From Streptomyces lasiicapitis (GTDB lineage Bacteria; Actinomycetota; Actinomycetes; Streptomycetales; Streptomycetaceae): a DNA stretch of 64,000 nucleotides. Both the position numbers and the translations under genes were made by a program. How positions within the stretch are numbered: the first letter of the stretch is position 1; every line of letters starts with the position of its first letter. Below the pieces are notes generated by a model. The model searched no databases. It saw nothing but the letters and a program-made list of their open reading frames with translations, and was not told where the DNA came from. Below are positions 17,238-27,242 of the stretch, piece by piece. The DNA lies in NCBI RefSeq assembly GCF_014646335.1, contig NZ_BMNG01000002.1, forward strand, positions 496,001 through 560,000. Direction: 5' to 3'.

Positions 17238-18767
17238 CTAGATGATGTCCTCCGCGATGTCCGCCTGCTCCTTGTCCGAGCCGTACGCGGACGGCGTGCT
17301 GTAGGAGCGCCCGGCCACGAACCACCAGACGGTGGCGAGGGCGAGGACCGCGGCGAGCGCGATGGACGCGTAGTTCATGGTGTCCGTGGTCACCGGCGAC
17401 GACTGCGGCAGGCAGAACAGGACCGTCACGAAGGCGACCCAGCACACCGCGATCCAGCCGACGGGCTTGCTCCACTTGCCGAGGTTCCACGGGCCCGGCT
17501 GGAACCGGTCGCCCGCCTTCAGGCGCAGCAGCACCGGGATGGCGTACGCGGGTGTGATGCCGATGACGTTGATGGCGGTGACCGCGGTGTACGCGGTCGC
17601 GGAGTACAGCGACGGCAGCGCGATGACGCCCGCGACGCCGACCGACAGCCACACCGCCGGGACCGGCACCTGCGTACGGGCACTCACCTTGCGCCACAGC
17701 GAGGAGCCCGGCAGGGCGTTGTCACGGCTGAACGCGAACACCATGCGGCTGGCCGCGGCCGTCTCGGCGTTGCCCGCGAAGATCTGCGCCACGATCACGA
17801 TGAGCATCAAGGCGGTGGCGCCGGACGTGCCGAGCCCGTCGATGAAGATCTGGGCGGGGGGCACACCGGTCGCGCTTTCCTGCGTGCCCGCGTAGTCCTG
17901 GATCGCGAAGGTGAGACCGGCGAGCAGCACGAAACCGGCGATCCAGGAGACCCAGATGGCCCGCACGATGCCGCGGGCGGCGGTCACGGACGCGTTGTTG
18001 GTCTCCTCCGACAGGTGCGCCGACGCGTCGTACCCCGAGAACGTGTACTGGGCGAGCAGCAGACCGATCATGGCCACGTACAGCGGGCTCGACCAGCCGC
18101 TGTCGTTGACGAACTCGCCGAAGACGAAGGACGGCGACTTGTGGTGGTCCGGGACGATCGCGAGGACACCGACGATCACCGCGACGCCGGACAGGTGCCA
18201 CCACACGGAGATGGAGTTGAAGAGGCTGACCAGGCGGACGTTGAAGAGGTTCAGGAGCGCGTGCAGGAGCAGGATGCACAAGAAGATCACGAAGGTGGAG
18301 CCGGCCGTCGGCGTGAAGTCCGTGTGCATGCTCAGCAGGGCGCCGCTGAACAGAGCCGCGCCGTAGTCGATGCCCGCGATCGCGCCGAGGAGGCCGAGCA
18401 GATTCAGCCAGCCCGTGTACCAGCCCCAGCGCCGCCCGCCGAGCCGGTCCGCCATGTAGTAGAGGGCGCCCGACGTCGGGTAGGCGCTCGTGACCTCCGC
18501 GAGCGCCAGGCCCACGAACAGCACCATGAGGCCGACACCCGCCCAGCCCCACATCATCACCGCGGGTCCGCCGGTGCCGAGGCCGAAGCCGTACATCGTC
18601 ATGCAGCCGGACAGGATGGATATGACGGAGAAGCTGATGGCGAAGTTGCCGAACCCACCCATGCGGCGGGCCAGGACCGGCTGGTAGCCGAGCTCTCTGA
18701 GCCGTTGTTCCTCGTCCGGGAGCGCGGGCGCCGGGACGGAGCTCGACGACACGGTGGTGCGGGACAC
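17238..18767 (-). CDS. APC-superfamily amino acid permease
   Basis: 509 residues with about 12 hydrophobic segments. The first conserved region reads GFGNFAISFSVISILSGCMT MYGFGLGTGGP, as in the APC/GABA-type permeases, and a second includes FSGYDASAHLSEETNNAS. It is a cytoplasmic-membrane transporter for an amino acid or amine. The GTG start at 18767 follows GGAGG with a 7-nt spacer. It lies 70 bp behind the conserved hypothetical gene on the same strand and may share its transcript. Confidence 0.9.
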   Translation of the reverse strand: MSRTTVSSSSVPAPALPDEEQRLRELGYQPVLARRMGGFGNFAISFSVISILSGCMTMYGFGLGTGGPAVMMWGWAGVGLMVLFVGLALAEVTSAYPTSGALYYMADRLGGRRWGWYTGWLNLLGLLGAIAGIDYGAALFSGALLSMHTDFTPTAGSTFVIFLCILLLHALLNLFNVRLVSLFNSISVWWHLSGVAVIVGVLAIVPDHHKSPSFVFGEFVNDSGWSSPLYVAMIGLLLAQYTFSGYDASAHLSEETNNASVTAARGIVRAIWVSWIAGFVLLAGLTFAIQDYAGTQESATGVPPAQIFIDGLGTSGATALMLIVIVAQIFAGNAETAAASRMVFAFSRDNALPGSSLWRKVSARTQVPVPAVWLSVGVAGVIALPSLYSATAYTAVTAINVIGITPAYAIPVLLRLKAGDRFQPGPWNLGKWSKPVGWIAVCWVAFVTVLFCLPQSSPVTTDTMNYASIALAAVLALATVWWFVAGRSYSTPSAYGSDKEQADIAEDII

Positions 18768-18837
18768 TGGTGAACCTCCGGGGATGAGCGGGGGGTGGCG
18801 GGGGTGCGGTGGTGTGGGGTCTTGAGAGGGGCGGGGA

Positions 18838-19845
18838 TCAGCCGTGCGGGCCGGAGCCAGGGCCGCGCGCCGCGTGGTAGCAGCGCTGGCGGGCCTGGAC
18901 GAAGGCCTCGGCGGCCGCGTCCGCGTCACTGGGCGACTGGGTGCGGTACGTCCACGGCACGACCGTGAAGAACGGGTCCAGGGCCTCGAACACCCGGACC
19001 GCGTCGTGGAACTGATGGGCACCCCACAGCGCGTGCGCCAGGTGGTTGAGGTCGAGCAGTGAGGTGGCCTCCGGCAGCGCGTGGTCGAACCACAGCTGCA
19101 GCGCCCTGAGCGCGCTGCGCGTCGCGTCCTCCGCGACCCAGTGCAGGTCCAGGGCGCGCTCGTTGCCGCCCTCGCGGCGGTAGCGCTCCACGCGCGCGTA
19201 CAGCGGCAGGACGTGCAGCGCCGAGCCCGCGGGCGCCGCCGCGGACGCCCAGTGCACGAAGTTCACGGCCTCGGTGAGCGGCGCCCCGCGCCTGCGGTTG
19301 TAGGCGAACTGGAGCATGCGGTGGTACGCCTCGCGGTTGCCGGGGTCGCGCTTCTCGGCCTCGGCGAGGATCCCCCACGGGCCGGGGAAGAGCATCGGCT
19401 CCGGCGCCGCGACGCGGTGCTCGTCCCACCGCTGGCCCTCGTCGAGCTGGGCGAGGGCCAGCAGGCAGATCCAGGGGACGGGGTCCTCGGGCGCGGTCTG
19501 CGAGGCGCGGCGGCAGGCCTCGTTCGCCTCGCGCCACAGCTCGTTGGTGTGCCGGTGGCCCGCGCGGTGCGCGCGCAGGGCGCGCTCCACCGTGACGCGG
19601 GTGTGCAGGATCGTCGCGGCGACGCTGCGCGGCTCCTCGGAGAGCCACGCGCGCACCACGTCGGAACCCGCGAGGGCCGCCGCCAGGATCTGCGTACGTT
19701 GCGTCCACAGTCCCCAGTCGGGGGTCTCGGTGAGCAGGTTTCTCGTCGACACCCAGCGGCCTGCCTTGAGGTCCTGGAGCACGGCGCGCAGGGGAGCGTC
19801 GTGACCGGCCGGGTGGTACACCGGGCGGGCTAACGGCATCGGCAT
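18838..19845 (-). CDS. Conserved hypothetical protein, TPR-like
   Basis: 335 residues. No named family was recognised with certainty. The sequence is Ala/Trp/Arg-rich and helical (ERALRAHRAGHRHTNELWRE, ACRRASQTAPEDPVPWICLL, EAEKRDPGNREAYHRMLQFA), with spacing that resembles degenerate tetratricopeptide repeats. It is predicted to be cytosolic, with no signal peptide or membrane helix. The ATG at 19845 follows AGAGGA. Three tandem 20-bp repeats lie 45-104 bp upstream. It precedes the amino acid permease on the same strand. Confidence 0.75.
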   Translation of the reverse strand: MPMPLARPVYHPAGHDAPLRAVLQDLKAGRWVSTRNLLTETPDWGLWTQRTQILAAALAGSDVVRAWLSEEPRSVAATILHTRVTVERALRAHRAGHRHTNELWREANEACRRASQTAPEDPVPWICLLALAQLDEGQRWDEHRVAAPEPMLFPGPWGILAEAEKRDPGNREAYHRMLQFAYNRRRGAPLTEAVNFVHWASAAAPAGSALHVLPLYARVERYRREGGNERALDLHWVAEDATRSALRALQLWFDHALPEATSLLDLNHLAHALWGAHQFHDAVRVFEALDPFFTVVPWTYRTQSPSDADAAAEAFVQARQRCYHAARGPGSGPHG

Positions 19846-20237
19846 GGGTCCTCTGGGCTCTGGCTCCGAGCGGGTGGGGGGTGTCCGCAGGCGATTGTCT
19901 GGCGTGCTTGGCAATGGTGCGGCGTGCTTGGCGATGGTCCTGCGTGCTTCTGGTGTGATTCTGGCGTGAAAGTAGTCGTGAAGTGGTGTGTGAGTGGCTG
20001 ATGTTGTTCGGCGGTCAGTGTAGAGCCGAGTCCTCCGGTTACCGGTTGGTCCTCGAATCTTTCTTGACCAAGTTGTGTCAACGCGGCGCGCCGGTGTGAA
20101 CATTGCGTTCCCTTCCGCTCAACGTCGGCCTTGAATGCGGCATTTGAGGCATGCGATCCCTTGACGGGGTCGCGCCCGCTGTAGCAGGCTTCCGCAGTGA
20201 TCATGACCTACTGCGCGCCGCGTCGCGGAGGGCGTCG
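19846..20237. other. Divergent promoter region
   Basis: 392 bp between the divergent hypothetical gene and the sugar kinase operon. It is visibly AT-richer than the coding DNA in 19950-20140. It must hold both promoters and contains the 20-bp tandem repeat array described separately. No convincing gene was seen. Confidence 0.5.
19890..19949 (-). repeat. Three tandem 20-bp repeats upstream of hypothetical gene
   Basis: Read on the minus strand, three contiguous units follow the pattern AAGCACGCCNNACMATYGCC (19930-19949, 19910-19929, 19890-19909), differing at a few positions. Their period is close to two helical turns, and they lie 45-104 bp before the start codon at 19845. This suggests a multi-site operator or an iteron-like element. 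Confidence 0.65.
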
Positions 20238-21673
<1,436 letters not shown>

Positions 21674-21677
<4 letters not shown>

Positions 21678-23119
21678 ACCAGGACGGTACGGGGCTCGTC
21701 ACCAGGTCCGGGAGCCTGCCGTCAGAGCCCTACGACGTCACCGTCGTCGGCGCCGGAGTGGTCGGCGCCGCGCTCGCGCGCGAACTGGCCCGGTACCGTC
21801 TGCGCGTCGCCGTCGTGGAATCGTCGGACGACGTGGGCGAGGGCACGTCGAAGGCCAACACGGCCATCCTGCACACGGGGTTCGACGCCGTGCCGGGCTC
21901 CCTGGAGGCCCGCCTTGTCCGCGAGGGGCAGCGCCTTCTTTCCGCGTACGCCGCCGAGTGCGGCATCCCCGTGGAGCGGGTCGGCGCGCTCCTGGTCGCC
22001 TGGGACGAGGAGCAACTCGCGGCGCTGCCAAGCCTGTTGGAGAAGGCCGGGCGCAACGGCCACGACGAGGCCGCCCTGCTGGACGCCGCCGAGGTCCGCG
22101 CCCGCGAACCGCACCTGGGCCCCGGCGCGCTCGGGGCCCTCGAGGTGCCCGGCGAGAGCATCATCTGCCCGTGGACGACCCCGCTGGCGTTCGCGACGCA
22201 GGCCGTGCGCTCCGGCGTGGACCTGCACCTCAACTGCCGCCTCACAGCGGTCGGTCAGGGCGACGCGGCCGACGGCACCCCGCACACCCTGCGCACGAGC
22301 CGCGGCGACGTCCGCACCCGCTACCTCGTCAACGCGGCGGGCCTGGGCGCCGACACCGTGGACCGCATGCTCGGCCACGACACCTTCACCGTCACCCCGC
22401 GCCGGGGCCAGCTCATCGTCTTCGACAAGCTCGCCCGCGATCTCGTACGCCACATCCTCCTGCCGGTGCCGACGGCCCTCGGCAAGGGCGTGCTGGTCGC
22501 GCCGACCGTGTACGGGAACGTGCTGCTCGGCCCCACGGCGGAGGACCTCGACGACAAGCAGGCCACCGGCTCCACCGCCGAGGGGCTCGCCGGGCTGCGT
22601 GAGAAGGGCGCCCGCATCCTGCCCGAACTCCTCGACGAGGACGTCACCGCCGTCTACGCGGGCCTGCGCGCGGCGACCGAGGACGACGACTACCAGATCC
22701 ACGCCCGGCCCGGGCAGCGGTACGTCACCGTCGGCGGCATCCGCTCCACCGGCCTGACCGCGTCCATGGCCATCGCGGCGTACGTCACCGGCCTGCTCGC
22801 CGACTGCGGCCTCGATCTGGGCGGCGAGTCGAGGGAGTTGGCGCCCGTGACAATGCCCAACCTGGGTGAGAACTTCCCCCGTCCGTACCAGCGGGCCGAG
22901 TTGATCGCGGCGGACCCGGAGTACGGTGCCCTCGTCTGCCACTGCGAGCGCGTCACGCGCGGCGAGATCCGCGACGCGCTCGCGAGCACCGTTGCGCCCG
23001 GCTCCCTCGACGGCCTGCGGCGGCGCACGCGCGCGCGGGGCGGGCGGTGCCAAGGGTTCTACTGCGGGGCCGCCGTGCGTGAACTCTTCGACCGACGTGA
23101 CTGGTTGGCGACGCGATGA
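21674..23119 (+). CDS. FAD-dependent glycerol-3-phosphate dehydrogenase-like, with BFD-type [2Fe-2S] tail
   Basis: 481 residues. The FAD-binding motif VVGAGVVGAALARELARYRL (residues 24-43) and the DAO fold (TAILHTGF, YLVNAAGLGADTV, VGGIRSTGLTASMAIAAYVT) resemble GlpA-type dehydrogenases and L-2-hydroxyglutarate oxidases. The C-terminal domain (about 418-475) has CHCERVTRGEI followed later by CQGFYCG, the four cysteines of a BFD-like [2Fe-2S] domain. It is coupled by ATGA overlaps to the kinase before it and the oxidoreductase after it. It probably oxidises the phosphorylated polyol and passes electrons to the membrane. Confidence 0.85.
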
Positions 23120-24117
23120 GGCGCGAGCGCACCCTCGATGTGCTGATCGTCGGCGCTGGACCCGCCGGACTCACGGTCGCCGCCGGGCTCGCCGCCGCGG
23201 GCGCGGGCCGCGTCGAGGTCCTGGAGCGGGAGGAACAGGCGGGCGGCGTGCCGCGCCACTGCGACCACGGGGGCTTCGGCGCCCGCACCTTCGCGGGGTT
23301 CACCGGCCCCGGCACGAGCGGGCCCCGGTACGCGCGGAGCCTCGTCGACGCGGCGGTCCGCGCGGGCGCGACCGTGCGCACCGGCGTCACCGCCACCGGA
23401 TGGGCCGGACCCCGCACCCTCGACACGACGTCGCCCGAAGGACTGGAGCGCGTCACCGCGCGGGCGATCGTCCTCGCGACCGGCGCCCGCGAACGCCCCC
23501 GCAGCGCCCGCCTCGTGCCCGGCAGCCGCCCCGCGGGCGTCTACACCACCGGCGAACTCCAGCAGGCCGTCCATCTGTACGGCCAGCGCATCGGGACGCG
23601 GGCCGTGGTCGTCGGCGCCGGGCCCGTCGCGTACGCCGCGCTCGACACGCTGCGGCGCGCGGGCGTCGCCGTGGCCGCCCAGGTGACCGCGGAGCCCCGG
23701 CACGGGACCACGCCCTGGCGCGCCGCCGAGGCCCGGCTGCGGCATGGCGTCCCGCTCCTCACCGACACCGTGGTGAGCGAACTGGCGGGCCGGGGGCGGC
23801 TTTCCGCCGTGCTCGTACGGCACCGCACCGGCCGACTCGCCCGACTGGCCTGCGACACCGTCGTCTTCACCGGCGACTTCGTGCCCGACCACGAACTGGC
23901 GCGCCGGGGCGGGGTGCCGCTCGCCCCCGGCACACGCGGCCCGGCGATCGACGCGGCCTTCCGCACGGCGGTCCCCGGCGTCTTCGCGGCCGGGAACGCG
24001 ACACACGCGGTGCGGCCCGCCGGGGCAGTGGCCGCCGAAGGGCGGCGCGCGGCGGCCTCGGTGCGCCGCTTTCTCTCTTCGGGCGAGTGGCCGCCCGCCG
24101 TGCGCGCGGCCCGGTGA
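23116..24117 (+). CDS. FAD/NAD(P)-dependent pyridine-nucleotide-disulfide-type oxidoreductase
   Basis: 333 residues. Two dinucleotide-binding motifs are present: VLIVGAGPAGLTVAAGLAAA (residues 9-28) and AVVVGAGPVAYAALDTLRRA (about 173-192). The conserved ATGARE also appears, as does GVFAAGNATHAVRPAGAVA. It lacks the CxxC redox centre of thioredoxin reductases and resembles partners of GlpA-like dehydrogenases. It starts within the stop of the preceding gene. It is the last gene of the polyol operon and borders the AT-richer region before the PKS cluster. Confidence 0.85.
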   Translation: MRRERTLDVLIVGAGPAGLTVAAGLAAAGAGRVEVLEREEQAGGVPRHCDHGGFGARTFAGFTGPGTSGPRYARSLVDAAVRAGATVRTGVTATGWAGPRTLDTTSPEGLERVTARAIVLATGARERPRSARLVPGSRPAGVYTTGELQQAVHLYGQRIGTRAVVVGAGPVAYAALDTLRRAGVAVAAQVTAEPRHGTTPWRAAEARLRHGVPLLTDTVVSELAGRGRLSAVLVRHRTGRLARLACDTVVFTGDFVPDHELARRGGVPLAPGTRGPAIDAAFRTAVPGVFAAGNATHAVRPAGAVAAEGRRAAASVRRFLSSGEWPPAVRAAR

Positions 24118-24643
24118 CCCCCGTTTCCGCCGGGTGAATCGATTCTCTCCGGGCGCAACCCGGATATTCGGCCGCCCGCTGAAAATTGTTGTTACTTCAA
24201 GTGCGTTGCTGTCTCGAATTAAGCACTGAGTGATTGATATCCGTACGGAAATGCGTGCGGGAATGAGTGAACTGTGCGATGCCTTCGGTCCGCACGGGCG
24301 GCGGCGGGCACCGTTCCAAGATCCTCGGAGCGGTTGCCCAACTTCTCAACGTATCTCACGCAAAAGCGTCGACGGAACCGCGTTTTCGCGCCATCAGGAC
24401 AGGTCGTTGGCAAAAGCGAGCAAAGGGCGTGCGGCATAGAGTAACGCGCGGTCATAGTGGGGAAAGTTTCCCTCTCTTTACTCATGCGGCACACATGGAA
24501 AAGTCCAGGCGCGGACCGGCCAACAACCCTGACCGTCGGTGCAGGCGTCATTACGACCATCGGCATCCGACCAGCGGCATCTGACCATCGGCAGGGGGAT
24601 ATCGGTGACCACCGGAAATCAGTGTTACCAGGGGGAGAATGTG
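24118..24643. other. AT-richer boundary and promoter region of the PKS cluster
   Basis: 526 bp between the polyol operon and the SARP regulator, clearly lower in GC than its surroundings. A short open frame at 24267-24584 has no homologue-like features or biased codon use and is not called. The region should contain the SARP promoter, and the 14-bp repeats at its end are listed separately. The composition change marks the probable left border of the cluster. Confidence 0.55.
24555..24596 (+). repeat. Three tandem 14-bp repeats in SARP leader
   Basis: Contiguous units GACCATCGGCATCC, GACCAGCGGCATCT and GACCATCGGCAGGG occupy 24555-24596. A looser copy, GACCGTCGGTGCAG, lies at 24531-24544. They end about 47 bp before the SARP start codon. 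They could be an operator, an mRNA leader element, or a simple duplication. Confidence 0.6.
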
Positions 24644-25462
24644 ATGTCTGTGAAAGGTGTTGCGCAATTGTCGGGTGAGTTGTCGTTCAACATCCTCGGG
24701 CCACTCGCGGTGTGGTCGGCCGACGGTCCTTTGCTGCTAGGCCCCGCGCGACAACGGGCCGTGCTTTCCGCCCTGTTGCTGGCGCCCGGACAGGTGGTCG
24801 GCGCGGAGCGGCTCACCGAGGCCATCTGGCCGGCCGGACCGCCCGGCAACGTGGTCGCCAGCCTGCACAGCTATGTCTCGCATCTGCGCCGCCAACTGGA
24901 GCCGGACTGCCCGCCACGGGGACGGAACCGGGTCCTGCGCCGGGAACCGCACGGATACGTACTCGCCGTGGAACCCGAGCGGGTCGACGCCTGCCGTTTC
25001 GAGGGCCAGTTGCGCGACGGCAGGCAACTGCTGCGGGAGGGCCGCTTCGCGGAGTCGACCCGGGCCCTTGAGGCCTCACTCGCGCTGTGGCGCGGCGCGC
25101 CCTACGCCGAACTGGGCGACTACGAACCCGCCGTGCGCGAGGCGGCGCGCCTCGAGGAGCTGCGCCTCATGACGTGGGAGGCCCTCTGGGAGGCCGAGTT
25201 GGCGTGGGGGCGGGACAACGGCTCCGCCGTGGCCGAACTCGCCGCGCTCAGCGCGCGGTACCCCAACCGCGAGCGGCTCGGCTGGCTGCTGATGGTCGCG
25301 CTGTGCGAGGTGGGCCGGCAGGCGGAGGCGGTGCGCGTGTACCACCGCATCCGGCGGGCCCTGGCCCAGGAGCTGGGCGTGGACCCGGGGCGGGAGCTGC
25401 GGGTGCTGTTCACCCGGATCCTGCGGGACGAGTCGGTCGGACGGATGTGCCTCCAGCACTGA
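24644..25462 (+). CDS. SARP-family pathway activator
   Basis: 272 residues, the size of a minimal SARP. Residues 12-105 form an OmpR-like winged helix (ELSFNILGPLAVWSADGPLL, ARQRAVLSALLLAPGQVV, LTEAIWPAGPPGNVVASLHS YVSHLRRQLE). The bacterial transcriptional activation domain follows at 110-265 (LRREPHGYVLAVEPERVDAC, YPNRERLGWLLMVALCEVGRQAEAVRVYH). GGGGGAGAAT precedes the ATG at 24644. SARPs activate antibiotic clusters by binding heptamer direct repeats with an 11-bp period, and such repeats lie upstream of the N-oxygenase gene. I saw no in-frame TTA codon, so direct bldA control is not indicated. It corresponds to the regulator of the aureothin/spectinabilin clusters. Confidence 0.9.
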   Translation: MSVKGVAQLSGELSFNILGPLAVWSADGPLLLGPARQRAVLSALLLAPGQVVGAERLTEAIWPAGPPGNVVASLHSYVSHLRRQLEPDCPPRGRNRVLRREPHGYVLAVEPERVDACRFEGQLRDGRQLLREGRFAESTRALEASLALWRGAPYAELGDYEPAVREAARLEELRLMTWEALWEAELAWGRDNGSAVAELAALSARYPNRERLGWLLMVALCEVGRQAEAVRVYHRIRRALAQELGVDPGRELRVLFTRILRDESVGRMCLQH

Positions 25463-25530
25463 CGACGGTACGACTCCGTGGGACCGGCCGCCGTCACCGG
25501 CCGGTCCCACGGAGTCGTACCGTCGTCAGT
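25458..25530. terminator. Perfect 33-bp stem bidirectional terminator containing both stop codons
   Basis: 25458-25490 is exactly complementary to 25498-25530 with a 7-nt loop (CCGTCAC). The SARP TGA (25460-25462) and the acyl-CoA ligase TGA (25526-25528, minus strand) lie inside opposite arms of the stem. No U-tract follows. Its position between convergent genes makes it a bidirectional terminator; it could also block antisense transcription. Confidence 0.85.
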
Positions 25531-27043
25531 TGATGCGGCGGTCCCGGCCCGTCCAGTACGGCTCCCGCAGGCCGCCCTTCTGGACCTTGCCGTTGCTGGT
25601 GCGGGGCAGGGTGTCGCGGAACTCGACGGACGTGGGTGCCTTGTACCGGGCGAGCCGCTGCTTGCAGTGGGCGATGAGTTCGTCCTCCGCGGGCTCGGCG
25701 CCCGGCGCCGGGACCACCAGGGCCTTGACGGTCTCGCCCCACCGCTCGTCCGGCACGCCGATCACGGCCGCCCCGGCGACCGAGGGATGGCTCAGCAGAC
25801 AGTCCTCGACCTCCACCGACGACACGCTCTCCCCGCCGGTGACGATGACGTCCTTCAGCCGGTCGAACAGCGACAGCTGCCCCTCCTCGTCGAAGGCGCC
25901 CACGTCGCCGGTGCGGAACCAGCCCCCGTCAAGGGCCGCCGCGTCCGCCCGCTCGTCCTGCCAGTAGCCGTCGAGCACCATGTTGGAGCGCGCCAGGACC
26001 TCACCGCGCGCCCCCGTCCGCAGCCGCACGCCGAGCGCGGGCGCGCCCGCCCGCGTCAGACCGCCGCTCCCGGGGGCGCCCGGCGGCCGCCGGTTGAAGG
26101 TGAGCAGCGTCGTCTCCGTCAGGCCGTACACCTGCAGGAACTCCCAGCCCAGCTCCTCCTCGACCTGGGCGACGAGGCGCTCGCTGACGGGTGCGCCCGC
26201 GCACACCACGCGCACCCTGCCCCGCCCCGGAGTCTCCCCGGTCCACTGCCGCGCCGCCCGCAGCACGGCGTCCCACACCGCCGGAGCGCCGAACGCGAGG
26301 GTCACGCCGTGCTCCTCGACCCGCCGCAGGATCCGGGCGCCGTCGACCCGGCGCAGCAGCACCTGCTTGGCGCCGAGCCCGGCGAGCAGGAACGGCACTC
26401 CCCAGCCGTTGCAGTGGAACGTCGGCAGCGTGTGCAGATAGACGTCCCCTTCCCAGATCCGGCCGTGCACGCCGAACGTCATCGCGTTCAGCCAGATCGC
26501 GCGGTGGGTCAGCGCCACGCCCTTGGGACGCGCGGAGGTGCCCGAGGTGTAGTTGAGGGTCGCCACCGCGTTCTCGTCCGGCCGCGACCAGGGGCGCGGA
26601 GCGATGTCGTACCGCATGACCTGCGTCTCGGTCTGCTCGCCGAGCACGAACCGCTTCGGCCCCTCGACCGAGCCGAGCGCCGCCTCGACCTCCGGGTCGA
26701 CGAACACGACCGAGGCGTCGCACTGCCGCAGGATGTACGCGATCTCCTCGGGCGTGAGCCGATGGTTCACCGGCACGCAGATCCGGCCGCTCGCCGGGAC
26801 CGCGTACAACAGCTCAAGGAGGCGGGCCGAGTTGGGGCTGACGACGGCGACGCGCTCGCCCTCGCCGACGCCCAGCGCGTCAAGTCCCGCCTGCCAGGCC
26901 CGTATCCGCCGCAGCAGCCCGCCGTACGTGGTCGTCGGCAACGGGCCCGCCGGCTGGTCGGGTTCGTCGACGAGCGCGGTGCGCCCGGCGGCGGCCGCCT
27001 CGGCGCGGTCGAGGAAGTCGGCCGTGGTGAGCGGAACGAACAT
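25526..27043 (-). CDS. norE: Acyl-CoA ligase, probable p-nitrobenzoate activation (AurE/NorE-type)
   Basis: 505 residues of the ANL adenylating superfamily. The phosphate loop is NYTSGTSARPKGVALTHRA (about 175-193), the A5 motif YGLTETT, then GWFRTGDVGAFDEEGQ, DRLKDVIVTGGESVSSVEVE and the catalytic-Lys C-terminal PRTSNGKVQKGGLREP. The ATG at 27043 follows GAGGA. It sits next to the N-oxygenase, as the acyl-CoA ligase does in aureothin-type clusters. The inferred role is making p-nitrobenzoyl-CoA for the first ketosynthase. The substrate cannot be proven from sequence. It is divergent from the main operon and convergent with the SARP gene. Confidence 0.82.
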   Translation of the reverse strand: MFVPLTTADFLDRAEAAAAGRTALVDEPDQPAGPLPTTTYGGLLRRIRAWQAGLDALGVGEGERVAVVSPNSARLLELLYAVPASGRICVPVNHRLTPEEIAYILRQCDASVVFVDPEVEAALGSVEGPKRFVLGEQTETQVMRYDIAPRPWSRPDENAVATLNYTSGTSARPKGVALTHRAIWLNAMTFGVHGRIWEGDVYLHTLPTFHCNGWGVPFLLAGLGAKQVLLRRVDGARILRRVEEHGVTLAFGAPAVWDAVLRAARQWTGETPGRGRVRVVCAGAPVSERLVAQVEEELGWEFLQVYGLTETTLLTFNRRPPGAPGSGGLTRAGAPALGVRLRTGARGEVLARSNMVLDGYWQDERADAAALDGGWFRTGDVGAFDEEGQLSLFDRLKDVIVTGGESVSSVEVEDCLLSHPSVAGAAVIGVPDERWGETVKALVVPAPGAEPAEDELIAHCKQRLARYKAPTSVEFRDTLPRTSNGKVQKGGLREPYWTGRDRRIN

Positions 27044-27165
27044 GATGCGTCCTCACAGTGGGTTGCACGGGGGAGACGGTCACGCCCGACGGGGGAGTGC
27101 GGGGAGGACCCGGCGGCCATCCTGGCACCCCCCGACGGCTTCCAGAAGGCTCCCTCGGGCGCGGC

Positions 27166-27194
27166 CAAGTCCCGTTCAAGAAACCGCCAAGAGC
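27166..27194 (+). promoter_or_regulatory. SARP-type operator: three CAAG heptamers at 11-bp period
   Basis: CCAAGTC (27166-27172), TCAAGAA (27177-27183) and CCAAGAG (27188-27194) share a CAAG core with starts exactly 11 bp apart. That is the arrangement known for SARP binding sites. A GACGAT hexamer at 27203-27208 begins 8 bp after the last repeat, where a SARP-dependent -10 element is expected. The N-oxygenase start codon is at 27243. Binding by the linked SARP is inference. Confidence 0.62.
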
Positions 27195-27242
27195 AGCCGG
27201 TGACGATGCACCGGCACCGCGACCACGAGGCCGGGAGGGCCG

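Noticed and set aside
24267..24584. A 105-codon open frame before the SARP gene
   Set aside because: No recognisable motif, poor third-position GC bias and overlap with the repeats; more likely leader or promoter DNA.
24644..25462. Search for TTA codons giving bldA control of the SARP
   Set aside because: No in-frame TTA was seen in the gene.
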